From: Halomonas sp.
Lineage (GTDB): Bacteria > Pseudomonadota > Gammaproteobacteria > Pseudomonadales > Halomonadaceae
Direction: 5' to 3'
Length of the DNA stretch: 30,589 nucleotides
NCBI GenBank assembly: GCA_003560175.1
Contig: PWIZ01000062.1
Span: 1 to 30,589 of the forward strand
The notes under the pieces are model-generated. The model did not search any database, was not told the DNA's origin, and worked only from the letters and a program-made list of their open reading frames with translations. Of the stretch, positions 18,107 to 26,764 are shown piece after piece (position 1 is the stretch's first letter; each line of letters begins with the position of its first letter). Made by a program: the position numbers and the translations under genes.

Positions 18107-21100
18107 GGGGATGGCTCCGAAAGGGCGTCGCTCAAGCGGATTTGCTTGGCCTGGCGCGGCGCGAGGCTGAAAGTGTGATCGCGATCGCCCTCCTGGGCCT
18201 CCACCACCAGGGTGTAATCGCCGACCTCGAGTTCAATGGCCTCGCCATCGACACGCCCACGGGCAACGGTGCTGCCGGACGCATCCCGCACCCGCCAGGG
18301 TGCCGCCAGGGCGCCAGCCAGGCCCTCAACCAGTTCATCACCATCGTGGCTGTCGAAGTATTCGCCGCCACCCAGCTCGGCGAAACGCTCGAACTCGGCC
18401 TGCAGACCAATCTCGTCGATATGGAAGCCGACGATATTCAGGCGTACGTCGAGGCCTTCCTCTACCAGGTCCGCCACCGACTGCTCCAGGTCGCCCTCGC
18501 AAGTCTCCTCGCCATCGGTGAGCATCACCACCAAGCGGCGCTGTCCCTCGTAATCTGCCAGGTCATCGAACACGGCATCCAAGGAATCGGCCAGCGGAGT
18601 GCGCGCCAGGTTGATGGCCTGAAGGTCCTCGACGGCACGCTGCACCTGGGCATGATTGTCGTCACTGGGAGGGACCAGCAACTCGGTGGCACAGCTGTGT
18701 GGCTCGGTATGACCGAAGGCACGCAGCGCCACCGGCACGTTCTCGGGAATCCGCTCGTCGAGTACCTGCTGCACGATGCGACGCGCCACCTGGATCCGTC
18801 GCCCACCTTCCATCTGGCGCAGCATGGAGCCGGAGGCGTCGAAGATGAGGTGTACGACACCCGCGGCAACCACCGGTTGATCGCCACTGGCCACCCAAAG
18901 GCTGCCCGGTTCCGGGGGCTCCTGATAGCGGCGATCGACGTCGAGGGCAAAGGTGGTGGGCTGGCGCAGCTCACGCATGCCCGCCTCGAAGGCGCGAACC
19001 AGGTCACTGCGCCCCGTGGCGTAGCGATAGTTGCCACCGCCCACCTGCGCCCAGCTGAGCATCTGGTCCTGATACCAGCGGTACTCTGCGGTCTCGTTCC
19101 TTCCGCCATGGGCAATCTCGAGGGTAAAGATCCTCGGCCGGACAGTCTCGAGGTCATTCCATACCGACATGTCACGACCCAGTTGCTCGGCATCGGTGAT
19201 CAGGAAGATCGCCTTCTCGCCCGCCTGGCTCGCCAGGGCACGGGTGGCACGTTTCAAGGCCGGCTCGGAATCGGAACTGGAGAAGCGGCCACTGTAGCCA
19301 TTCAGGGTCTGGGCCACCTGACTGGGCGACTCGGCCCAGCCATCGATCAGCAGGGGGCCACCCAGCGGCAGCATGTTGAACACTTCTCGCCCGGGCTGAA
19401 GCCCCTCGGCAAAACGATTCAATGCTTGATAGATGGCCGGCTGGTGACTGGCCACGCTGCCACTGCCGTCCCACAGGAAAACCACTGAACGGGGTGGTTC
19501 GGCAACGGCAAGTCGGTATGTGCCCGGCTCGAGATCCACTGCTTCTGCCACGCGCTTGCCGCCTTCGACATCCCGCCAGGTTAGCGGGACCGCGCTGCCT
19601 TCGGGGTCCGTGAGGCTCGCCTCAAGCCTCCCGCGCATTGACTCCTGCAGCGCGAACGCCAGGGTATTGTCACCTTCCTCCAGCTCGATAAGGTAATGAC
19701 GCGAGTCCAACGGCTCCTCAACCCTGCCGGTGATTAGCGACTCCAGCATCAGCGGCTGGCCAGCATGGCTATCGGTGTCCTCGACGTCGGCCAATACCAG
19801 TTCGTCGGCGGACTGCTCGGCCTCCAGTGGTCCACGGGAGTGGTCCATGCCCCAGTGGCCGAGAATCGAGCGCCGGCTGGCCAAGGTGTCGGCCTCGAAG
19901 GCACGCAGCCCCTTGGGGATACGCCAGTTGGCCCTGCGCTCCCCCTCGGGAATCTCGGGCTCGTCGAAAACCAGCTTCAGGTAGCGCACCCGAGGGGAAT
20001 CGGGGAGTGACAGGCTGGCCACGCCGTCGGCGTCTCGCGCCAGCTCCCAATCAGGCTGGGTTTCCCAGGGACCCACCGGGCTCTCGGTGGCGGTATAGAC
20101 CCTCACCCGCTCCACGGGCAGGCCTTCCCAGTCGAGGTTCTCGACCCACTCGAGCTCGTCGATACGTGCCGCGCGCTGATGCAGAAAGGCAAAGACCATC
20201 TCGATGCGGCGACCCCGTATTCGCTCCCCGCGTTGGGCCTCGCCCATGACGCCTCTCGCTGTAGAGCGCTGCCCCTGGAGGCCATACAAGGAAGAGTGAT
20301 CAGGGCGCGTATAGACCCAGTGGCCACCCAGCGAAGAGTCAAGCAGATCATGGCGCCGTTGGGCCACTTGGCCTGTCGGCTCACCCAGCACGCGCAGCAG
20401 GCCGCTGCCATGGGTCCGACGGCGGGCCTCTTCATGGTCCCAGACGCCAAGGGGCCGCAGCTGAATATAGCGTGCTTCACGGGGTGACTCGAACTCGAAG
20501 AACTGCTCGCCGTCGCCGGAAGCGAGCGTCAAGGTCTCCACCACCTCGAGCGCGTCGTGGCTGTCCCCCAGGGCAATCTCCACTTCTCGCCAGCGATCGC
20601 CGTGATCGTGACTGGAGCGCTGATTGAAAACGATGCCGCGAACCAGCCCGCCCTGGTCGGCCAGGCGTATCGGCGGCAGTGCCTGCCCCAGGTCGCTTGA
20701 CACCTCGATCGAGCTGCCAGCGCCGGCCATGCCATCGATGAGGAAGTCGGGATGACTCCTCCCTCGCCCCGGCAAGGAATCGATGGGGTCGCCGCTGCGG
20801 GCATCGACGAAGGTGGCACCCAGGGCATTCCAGGCCAGGTCGGTCAGCCCCTGCAACGACGCGGGCACATCCGGCACGGTGAAGGGATCCACCGCCGGCG
20901 CCAGAGGATCCAGCGCCAGGTCCTTGTGCAGCACCTGATCACCGGCCCGCACGAACAGCGACAGCGGCGCACTCTCCAGCATGTTGGGCGGCAGTGTCCA
21001 GGTCAGCGGCAGTTCTGTCCCCTCTCCCGCCGCGAGCTCGATCTCCGCCGGCAGCCCGGCTATCGAGGCGCCGTCATGGCTGATATGGGCCTCCAGTGTC

Positions 21101-23529
21101 ACTCTCTGGGGTTCGTCTTCGGGATTCGCCAGGCTGAGGGACGAGGCGAGACGCTGGCCCGTGGGTGCAAAGGGAGGCAGGCGCTGGGCTTGCGTTGCCA
21201 GGTTCAGTTCGAGTTGCGGCGGTGCCGGCAACGGGTAGGCCGGGTCCGAGAGTGTCACGTCCCGGCCAGCGCGTCCGAAGGAGACCTCAAGCGTCGTCGC
21301 TTCGCCTGCCGGTATCGTGACGACATGGCGACCGCGCCCTTCGGCATCCCGCATCTCCAACACGTCTCCGACATCGGTGCGGAACTCGAGGCCGGTATAG
21401 GCACTACCCAGTGAATCGACACGACCTTCGAGATAGACATCCCGATCGCCCCTGGTCACCGGCAGGCGAAGAAAGCCACCGCTGCCGCTTGCCCCCGCCA
21501 TAGCACTGCTGATGACGGCATCTTCTGGCAGCAGCGGTGCTTCTTCACGGCGTAGGGCCGGAGCGGGCATGTCCACATGGGACCAAGGGTCGGCGATGGT
21601 AACGCGAGTGCTATAGCGGGCCAGAGACGCCTCGTCACCCTCAAGCACCAGCACATAGTCTCCCGGTGGCAGTACCGGATCCAGCTGTAGGCTTTCTCCC
21701 ACATCCGAGTGCCTGAACCATGTCTCGCCCTGCCACTCCAGCCGCACGTCCATCTCGCCACCATTGGGCGGTTCCACTTCCATCAGGACCCGGTTGCGAC
21801 CCGGTAGGTGGAAGTGAAAGCGGTCCTGGTCACGCGAGGAATGGAAGGAACCCTGGACCGTTTCCCCCAGCCAGAGGGGATTGGCATCACGGTCTTCATC
21901 ATTGGGCTCCTGCTCGACACCCGGTTCGGGCTGGCCGGTCGGCGCAGCGAGAAGCCGATAGCCCCTCGCTTCACCCATCAAGCGCACCAGGTAGCGCCCC
22001 GGCAACAGCCGAACGTGCTCAAGCCAGGGGTGGCTGCCACCCCTGGGACGTTGGTGCGCCAATATCAGTGAGTCGTCCCCGGCATGGTAGAGCTCCAGTC
22101 GCTCCAATGGGTCCTCACCCTCGGTGGTAAAGGCCCACTGCTGGACTTGGTCGCCGACCTGCAGCTCGAACCATGCCTCACCGCTCCCTTCGAAGCGGCC
22201 ATGGATTGGCACATCCGCCAGCAGCGGCAGTGCCCATTCGCGGATATCATTGGGCCGATCGACCCAGCCGTCTGGCACCGGCTCATCTTCGTCAAGGCGC
22301 AGGGTAAAGGTTACTGGCTCGTCGCCACTAGCGCGGCTTCGCAGCATCAACGCGTAGTCACCTTCGGGCAGTGACATCCGAGAAAACAGGGTATCGCTCA
22401 GACCGATACGACAGACATCATGACGGGTGCCGATCGGTTTCAGGCAGACCTCCAATTCTTGCGTCATATCATCTGCTATGGCACCCAGCGTCCATGCCGT
22501 CTGGCCCGATCCAATACGGAAGCCCAGGTAGCGTCGGTCGTTACGCTCGATCGTCAGCGAGATCGTTTCCCCGGCGTCGAGCCAGTGGCGCGACTCGGGA
22601 GAGCCGGCGAACTGCACTTCCTTTTCTGCCACATCCTCAGCCACGTCCTCAGGCGTCTCATCAGTGACGGTCGGCTCCTCCGGGCGTATTCCGTCTTCGC
22701 GAACACTGGCCCCCAGGCGACCGATGGCCTCGCCATGGGCATGACGCAAGTGCAACCGACTCCCCTCGGGCAGATCGAGCCGGCCCCAGTTTTGTTGCAG
22801 GGGGGATCCTTCGGCGGCCTCGACGATGACCTCGCCATCTGCGTCTGTGATCCAGGCCTCGAGCGACGCCCCCAGCTCACCAACAAGAGCCAATCGCCAA
22901 AGCTGGCGGGAATCACCCTCAAGGATGAGCGGGATTGTGACGTCGGGCACGTTAAGCTGAAAAAACCATTGCCGACCCGATTCGACAGAGATGTTATCGG
23001 CATCGTCAGGCCCCACGGTGCCGCGGATATTGATTCGGTCGCCGGTGGTCAGGGTCAATCGATACTCACCGCCTGTCTCTTGGGTCAGAAAGCGGATCAG
23101 GTGCTCTCCCGGTGGCACGATGACGGCTGCCGGTTGAGCTTGGTCACGGCGCGGGGAAGCCTGGAGGGTCAGCAGGGTAGTTTCTTCACTGGCCTCGGCT
23201 TGCGGTTCGGCACCGAAAGTGGCAACGCCCGAGGTGCTGGCCGCTTGCTCGCCGGGCCAGAAGAGTTCGGCATCCAGGCTAGCCTCGCCATCACCCTGCA
23301 GTTCCAGATGCCACAGCCGGTCGGTTTCATTGTCATCCAGTACCCACCGGAAAAAGTCGCGATCATTTCCCGACACCTCGCCCACGAGGCGGGCTTGACC
23401 ACGGAACGTCTGCGCCTGCTCCGGTGTATCGTTTGGCGCCTGCTCGAAAACCATCCTGGGGAAGGCAAATGCACTGCCAGCCAAAAGCAGAGCCAGCATA
23501 CTGGCGACTGATGTAACCGTAGTTCTCAT
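18103..23529 (-). CDS. Giant secreted protein with two VWA domains (paralog B)
   Basis: An 1808-residue exported protein with a signal peptide cut after AFA (residue 22) and the mature start FPRMVFEQ, nearly the same as paralog A (FPRLTLEQ). The architecture matches module for module: PPC-like sandwiches (APNDTPEQA near 30, EPNDEDRDANPLWLGE near 540), two discoidin-like regions, VWA 1 from about 1347 (LWDGSGS) and VWA 2 from about 1558 (FDASGS, TPLADS, LTDGEETC). The HSCATELLV and TCEGDLE cysteine motifs are conserved. The C-terminal beta tail differs most between the two. It is the first gene of the minus-strand cluster and carries the shared 23-bp element 60 bases upstream. VWA 2 resembles the domain of bacterial Ca-activated-chloride-channel-like VWA proteins. 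It is probably a large extracellular or periplasmic adhesion or assembly protein; the ligand is unknown. Confidence 0.91.
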   Translation of the reverse strand: MRTTVTSVASMLALLLAGSAFAFPRMVFEQAPNDTPEQAQTFRGQARLVGEVSGNDRDFFRWVLDDNETDRLWHLELQGDGEASLDAELFWPGEQAASTSGVATFGAEPQAEASEETTLLTLQASPRRDQAQPAAVIVPPGEHLIRFLTQETGGEYRLTLTTGDRINIRGTVGPDDADNISVESGRQWFFQLNVPDVTIPLILEGDSRQLWRLALVGELGASLEAWITDADGEVIVEAAEGSPLQQNWGRLDLPEGSRLHLRHAHGEAIGRLGASVREDGIRPEEPTVTDETPEDVAEDVAEKEVQFAGSPESRHWLDAGETISLTIERNDRRYLGFRIGSGQTAWTLGAIADDMTQELEVCLKPIGTRHDVCRIGLSDTLFSRMSLPEGDYALMLRSRASGDEPVTFTLRLDEDEPVPDGWVDRPNDIREWALPLLADVPIHGRFEGSGEAWFELQVGDQVQQWAFTTEGEDPLERLELYHAGDDSLILAHQRPRGGSHPWLEHVRLLPGRYLVRLMGEARGYRLLAAPTGQPEPGVEQEPNDEDRDANPLWLGETVQGSFHSSRDQDRFHFHLPGRNRVLMEVEPPNGGEMDVRLEWQGETWFRHSDVGESLQLDPVLPPGDYVLVLEGDEASLARYSTRVTIADPWSHVDMPAPALRREEAPLLPEDAVISSAMAGASGSGGFLRLPVTRGDRDVYLEGRVDSLGSAYTGLEFRTDVGDVLEMRDAEGRGRHVVTIPAGEATTLEVSFGRAGRDVTLSDPAYPLPAPPQLELNLATQAQRLPPFAPTGQRLASSLSLANPEDEPQRVTLEAHISHDGASIAGLPAEIELAAGEGTELPLTWTLPPNMLESAPLSLFVRAGDQVLHKDLALDPLAPAVDPFTVPDVPASLQGLTDLAWNALGATFVDARSGDPIDSLPGRGRSHPDFLIDGMAGAGSSIEVSSDLGQALPPIRLADQGGLVRGIVFNQRSSHDHGDRWREVEIALGDSHDALEVVETLTLASGDGEQFFEFESPREARYIQLRPLGVWDHEEARRRTHGSGLLRVLGEPTGQVAQRRHDLLDSSLGGHWVYTRPDHSSLYGLQGQRSTARGVMGEAQRGERIRGRRIEMVFAFLHQRAARIDELEWVENLDWEGLPVERVRVYTATESPVGPWETQPDWELARDADGVASLSLPDSPRVRYLKLVFDEPEIPEGERRANWRIPKGLRAFEADTLASRRSILGHWGMDHSRGPLEAEQSADELVLADVEDTDSHAGQPLMLESLITGRVEEPLDSRHYLIELEEGDNTLAFALQESMRGRLEASLTDPEGSAVPLTWRDVEGGKRVAEAVDLEPGTYRLAVAEPPRSVVFLWDGSGSVASHQPAIYQALNRFAEGLQPGREVFNMLPLGGPLLIDGWAESPSQVAQTLNGYSGRFSSSDSEPALKRATRALASQAGEKAIFLITDAEQLGRDMSVWNDLETVRPRIFTLEIAHGGRNETAEYRWYQDQMLSWAQVGGGNYRYATGRSDLVRAFEAGMRELRQPTTFALDVDRRYQEPPEPGSLWVASGDQPVVAAGVVHLIFDASGSMLRQMEGGRRIQVARRIVQQVLDERIPENVPVALRAFGHTEPHSCATELLVPPSDDNHAQVQRAVEDLQAINLARTPLADSLDAVFDDLADYEGQRRLVVMLTDGEETCEGDLEQSVADLVEEGLDVRLNIVGFHIDEIGLQAEFERFAELGGGEYFDSHDGDELVEGLAGALAAPWRVRDASGSTVARGRVDGEAIELEVGDYTLVVEAQEGDRDHTFSLAPRQAKQIRLSDALSEPSP

Positions 23530-23562
23530 CTGCTTACCCCATCAGTCTTTTTTATTATTAAC

Positions 23563-23612
23563 CAGCCTAGCTACACTAACTTGTCATCGCCCCGTTCGTT
23601 TGAAGGGGGTTG
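23563..23612 (-). promoter_or_regulatory. Shared promoter/operator-like element, copy 2
   Basis: On the plus strand CCCCGTTCGTTTG, then A, then AGGGGGTTG at 23590-23612 matches copy 1 (10488-10510) at 22 of 23 bases. Toward the gene at 23529, the bases GAC, GCTA and CTG recur at the same offsets as in copy 1. An AT-rich stretch (TTAATAATAAAAAAG, minus strand) follows closer to the start codon. The element also lies between the divergent genes starting at 23529 and 23664, so it could affect both. Confidence 0.55.
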
Positions 23613-23663
23613 CCACCACGCCTCTCATGTTTTCTTTCTAACCAGAGCGTCGAGGAGCTCGCC

Positions 23664-24176
23664 ATGAAGAAGCCTTGCCTTACCTGCCTGTGCCTCTCTA
23701 CTGCCATGCTGATACCGGCCATGCAGGCGATTGCCGACAGGCTGCCTGTCCCCGAAGGCAAGGTACTGCTGCGCGTGAGTGGCGAAATCGACAGGACCAA
23801 CGTCGACGATCAGGCCCATTTCGACCACGCGATGCTCGACCACCTGCCGAGGCAGACCCTGCACACCTCGACCGTCGTCACCGATGGGATAAATCGCTTC
23901 GAGGGCTTCCTGATGAGTGACCTGCTCGAATGGGTCGGCGCCGAGGGCGACACCGCCGCCGCCCTGGCACTCAATGACTACCTGATCGAGATTCCCATGC
24001 AGGACTTCTCTGACTATGACGTCCTAGTAGCCGATACCATGGATGGCCAACGCTTGACAGCGCGCGACAAGGGTCCGCTTTGGATCGTCTACCCGAGAGA
24101 TGAGCATCCCGAGCTGCAGGATATTCGCTACGACTATCGCTGGGTCTGGCAGCTTCATCACCTAGAGATTCAATGA
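23664..24176 (+). CDS. Small periplasmic molybdopterin-oxidoreductase-fold protein
   Basis: A 170-residue protein with a signal peptide (MKKPCLTCLCLSTAML) cut probably after AIA at residue 24. The mature 146 residues fit the short oxidoreductase molybdopterin-binding (sulfite-oxidase-like) domain: LLRVSGEI at the start, FEGFLMSDLLEWVGAEG, then LNDYLIEIPMQDF and KGPLWIVYPRD in the second half. No cysteine remains in the mature protein, so the usual cysteine ligand of molybdenum is absent. The start at 23664 follows GAGGAG; the longer frame has no signal-peptide logic. The stop overlaps the histidine-kinase start (ATGA). Genes of this type next to a kinase suggest a sensory or accessory role in the periplasm rather than catalysis, which is inference. 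Confidence 0.8.
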   Translation: MKKPCLTCLCLSTAMLIPAMQAIADRLPVPEGKVLLRVSGEIDRTNVDDQAHFDHAMLDHLPRQTLHTSTVVTDGINRFEGFLMSDLLEWVGAEGDTAAALALNDYLIEIPMQDFSDYDVLVADTMDGQRLTARDKGPLWIVYPRDEHPELQDIRYDYRWVWQLHHLEIQ

Positions 24177-25594
24177 TGCAGCCACGGCGTCCCGCCTTTG
24201 TGCTGCCTGGCCTGGCGATTCTTGCCTTCGCCACCTTCCTGGGCTTCGCCCTGGTGAGAATGGCTCAGGTCGAGCAGGATATGCGGATTAATGTGGACGA
24301 GAACATGCTGTGGGTGATCACCCAGGCCCAGGTGGCCAGTCATCGCCTGGATAGCGCCGTTCACCGTCACCGACTGGGCTACCCCGAGGCCGACCCTCAG
24401 TTGCGTTACGACATTCTTAGCAGTCGCATGGTATTGCTGGGTGAGGGACCTCAGCGTCGTTATCTGGAACGGCTGGGCTTCGCCGAGACCCTGGAGGATC
24501 TGTTCATCCGCTTGCACACCATTGAGGCGAGCATGGAGACGCTCACACCGCTGAACCCCGCAGCGAGCGAGGCGATTCAAGAAGCGCTGGCCCCCATGGC
24601 GGGACAGCTCAACCGGATCGCCAATGCCGTCATGGTGGAGGAGTGGGAAGCCCTCGGAGCACGACTCGACGCCCACCGCGACGGCATGGTGCAGGCGATC
24701 GCCTCGGTGCTGGGCATACTCGTCAGTGGCCTGTTACTGGTGGCCCTGCTGATCATCAACTTGCGCCAACGGCGTACCGCTCAGCATGAACTCGCCAGCC
24801 ATCGGGACCAGTTGGAGGAAGAAATTAGCCGTCATATCAGCCGCTACAAGGAGACTGCCGATGCCCTGGCCCGCTCCTTGGATCGCGAACGCGGCGTCAG
24901 CGAGTTCTACCGCAGCTTCGCTGCCATGATCTCACACCAGTTTCGGACCCCGCTGGCGGTGATCGATTCGGGACTGCAGCGGCTGCTTCGCCGTGGCGAC
25001 CGGATGACACCGGAGGATCGACAACAACGCTATCCCCGCCTGCGTAATGCCGTGGCGCATATGACCCGCCTGGTGGAAAGCGCCCTGACGGCGGCGCAAC
25101 TGGATGGGGGCCAGGTAGCGGCGACGACCACCTCCTGCGACCTGGCGTCAATCGCCCAGCAGGTGTGCCAGTTCCAGACGGAAGCCGCCGGCACCCGGCG
25201 TATCACCCTGGACCCCGCGGACTCACCGCCACTGAACGTGGTGTGTGACCGCGCTCTGCTCGAACAGATTCTCGCCAACCTGGTGTCCAACGCCGTGAAG
25301 TATTCGCCACCGGATACGCCTATCACGGTTCGACTCGACCACGACAACGAAAACGCCAGCTGTCAGGTTCAGGACCGCGGCATCGGCATACCCGAGGAAG
25401 ATCTGCCTCGGCTGTTCGAACGCTTCTTTCGCTCCCATAACGTCGAGCAGGCACCAGGCATCGGCCTGGGCCTTAACATCGCCCGACACCTGGCGCGTTT
25501 ACACCGCGGCGATATCCGGGTGGCCTCCCGGGAGGGAGAGGGCACGCTATTCACCCTGACACTTCCCCTCGCCGCGCAAGGAGCCGAGCCATGA
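24173..25594 (+). CDS. Membrane sensor histidine kinase
   Basis: A 473-residue inner-membrane sensor. Transmembrane helices are at about 10-30 and 176-197, enclosing a mostly helical periplasmic domain of about 145 residues with no recognised ligand fold. A coiled-coil stretch (205-240) leads into the HisKA domain with the H box ISHQFRTPL (His255 as phosphorylation site). The ATPase domain carries the N box LEQILANLVSNAVKYSP (about 363-379), G1 DRGIGIP (401-407) and G2 GIGLGLNIA (429-437). Both ends overlap neighbours by ATGA, with the periplasmic molybdopterin-fold protein upstream and the response regulator downstream, so the three are one unit. The upstream protein may modulate the sensor domain. 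Confidence 0.93.
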   Translation: MMQPRRPAFVLPGLAILAFATFLGFALVRMAQVEQDMRINVDENMLWVITQAQVASHRLDSAVHRHRLGYPEADPQLRYDILSSRMVLLGEGPQRRYLERLGFAETLEDLFIRLHTIEASMETLTPLNPAASEAIQEALAPMAGQLNRIANAVMVEEWEALGARLDAHRDGMVQAIASVLGILVSGLLLVALLIINLRQRRTAQHELASHRDQLEEEISRHISRYKETADALARSLDRERGVSEFYRSFAAMISHQFRTPLAVIDSGLQRLLRRGDRMTPEDRQQRYPRLRNAVAHMTRLVESALTAAQLDGGQVAATTTSCDLASIAQQVCQFQTEAAGTRRITLDPADSPPLNVVCDRALLEQILANLVSNAVKYSPPDTPITVRLDHDNENASCQVQDRGIGIPEEDLPRLFERFFRSHNVEQAPGIGLGLNIARHLARLHRGDIRVASREGEGTLFTLTLPLAAQGAEP

Positions 25595-26679
25595 CAGAAC
25601 AGACGCCAGCCCCGCATGCCCTACCGGCACTGATACTCTGTGCCGAGGATCATGCTGAACTGCGCAGCGATATCTGTGAGGAGCTGAGAGAGACCGGCTA
25701 TGGGGTGATCGAGGCGGCCGACGGCGACGAGACACTGCGCCAGATCAACGCCGTGGCCCCGGATCTGATCCTCTGTGATATCAACATGCCGGGCTGCAAC
25801 GGCTACGAGGTGCTGCGCCAAATTCGCCGTTCGCGACCGGACCTGGCCGACATCCCCTTCGTCTTCCTCACCGCCCTGAGCGACCCTCGCGAAGTCGTGG
25901 ACGGCAAGCGGCTGGGTGCCGACGACTACCTGGTCAAGCCTATAGACTTCGACCTGCTGCTGGCGACCATCGATGCACGGCTGCGCCAGGTTCGACGCAT
26001 GCGCGACAAGGCCAACGACGAGATCAGCGAACTGCGTCAGGCGATGAACGACCTGCGCCAGGAAGCCAGCAGCCAGGCCTTCGTCGGCGCCACTCGCGCG
26101 CTCGACCTGGTGGCGCCCGGCATGGTCCTGCTGGGAAGGGACGGGCAGATTCTCTTTGCCAACCGAGCAGCCCATCGGTTGTCGCGGGGCACCGATCAGT
26201 TGGCATTCGACCTGGGGCTATCCATGACCGGCAGCAACAAGGACCTGCGCAAGACCCTTCGGACTGCGCTCGAGCACAGCCGAGAGGGGGTGGAGAAGGT
26301 GACCTGCCTGCGGCTCGATCGCCAGGGCGAGCGTCGTGATCTGCTGGTGCTGGCCTGTTCGCTGGGCCATACCGACGGCTCGCTTCATGAGCCGGCGGTC
26401 GTTGTCCTGCTCTCGGACCCGGAACAACGCGCCCAAGTCCCTCGACAGATACTGGCCAGCCTGTTCGGTCTTACACCCAGCGAAGCCCGCATCGCACTGG
26501 CCCTGGCCGAAGGGCTGCGCAGCGAGGAGATTGCCGAGCGCATGTCGATTTCCACCACCACGGTCGCCTTCCACCTGCGCAACCTCTTCCAGAAAACCGA
26601 CACCCACCGACAAGCTGAGCTGATCACGCTGATCCTGGCCGGTTCCATGACAGTGGCACTGGAGGAGAACAAGGCCTGA
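25591..26679 (+). CDS. LuxR-type response regulator with a central PAS-like domain
   Basis: A 362-residue response regulator, longer than the usual 210-residue NarL type. The receiver domain (14-135) has the acidic pair AED at 18-20, the phosphoacceptor Asp63 in LCDINMPG, Thr94 and Lys116. A helical linker follows, then a PAS-like region (about 175-290: MVLLGRDGQILFANRAAHRLS), and a C-terminal LuxR helix-turn-helix (294-351) with LTPSEARI, the recognition part ISTTTVAFHLRNLFQKT and TDTHRQAEL. It overlaps the kinase stop by ATGA and is surely its partner. Target genes are not visible; the neighbouring VWA cluster is a candidate because of proximity, which is inference. Confidence 0.92.
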   Translation: MTEQTPAPHALPALILCAEDHAELRSDICEELRETGYGVIEAADGDETLRQINAVAPDLILCDINMPGCNGYEVLRQIRRSRPDLADIPFVFLTALSDPREVVDGKRLGADDYLVKPIDFDLLLATIDARLRQVRRMRDKANDEISELRQAMNDLRQEASSQAFVGATRALDLVAPGMVLLGRDGQILFANRAAHRLSRGTDQLAFDLGLSMTGSNKDLRKTLRTALEHSREGVEKVTCLRLDRQGERRDLLVLACSLGHTDGSLHEPAVVVLLSDPEQRAQVPRQILASLFGLTPSEARIALALAEGLRSEEIAERMSISTTTVAFHLRNLFQKTDTHRQAELITLILAGSMTVALEENKA

Positions 26680-26722
26680 TGCCACCCGCGGGGAGAGCCA
26701 CTACCATCTGCGGGGCTCGGAC

Positions 26723-26749
26723 GGGTATCATCGCCGCCCTCTTATACCC
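26723..26749. repeat. Small inverted repeat upstream of ndpA
   Basis: GGGTAT at 26723-26728 and ATACCC at 26744-26749 form a six-base inverted repeat separated by 15 bases, 15 bases before the ndpA start. It could be a weak operator or simply chance. Confidence 0.2.
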
Positions 26750-26764
26750 ACCCAGGGAGGCCTC

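Noticed and set aside
18043..19488. Plus-strand open frame (481 codons) antisense to the C-terminal third of VWA paralog B
   Set aside because: Similar antisense frames appear at the matching place in paralog A, as expected for mirror-image frames of conserved VWA coding sequence; the translation resembles no family.
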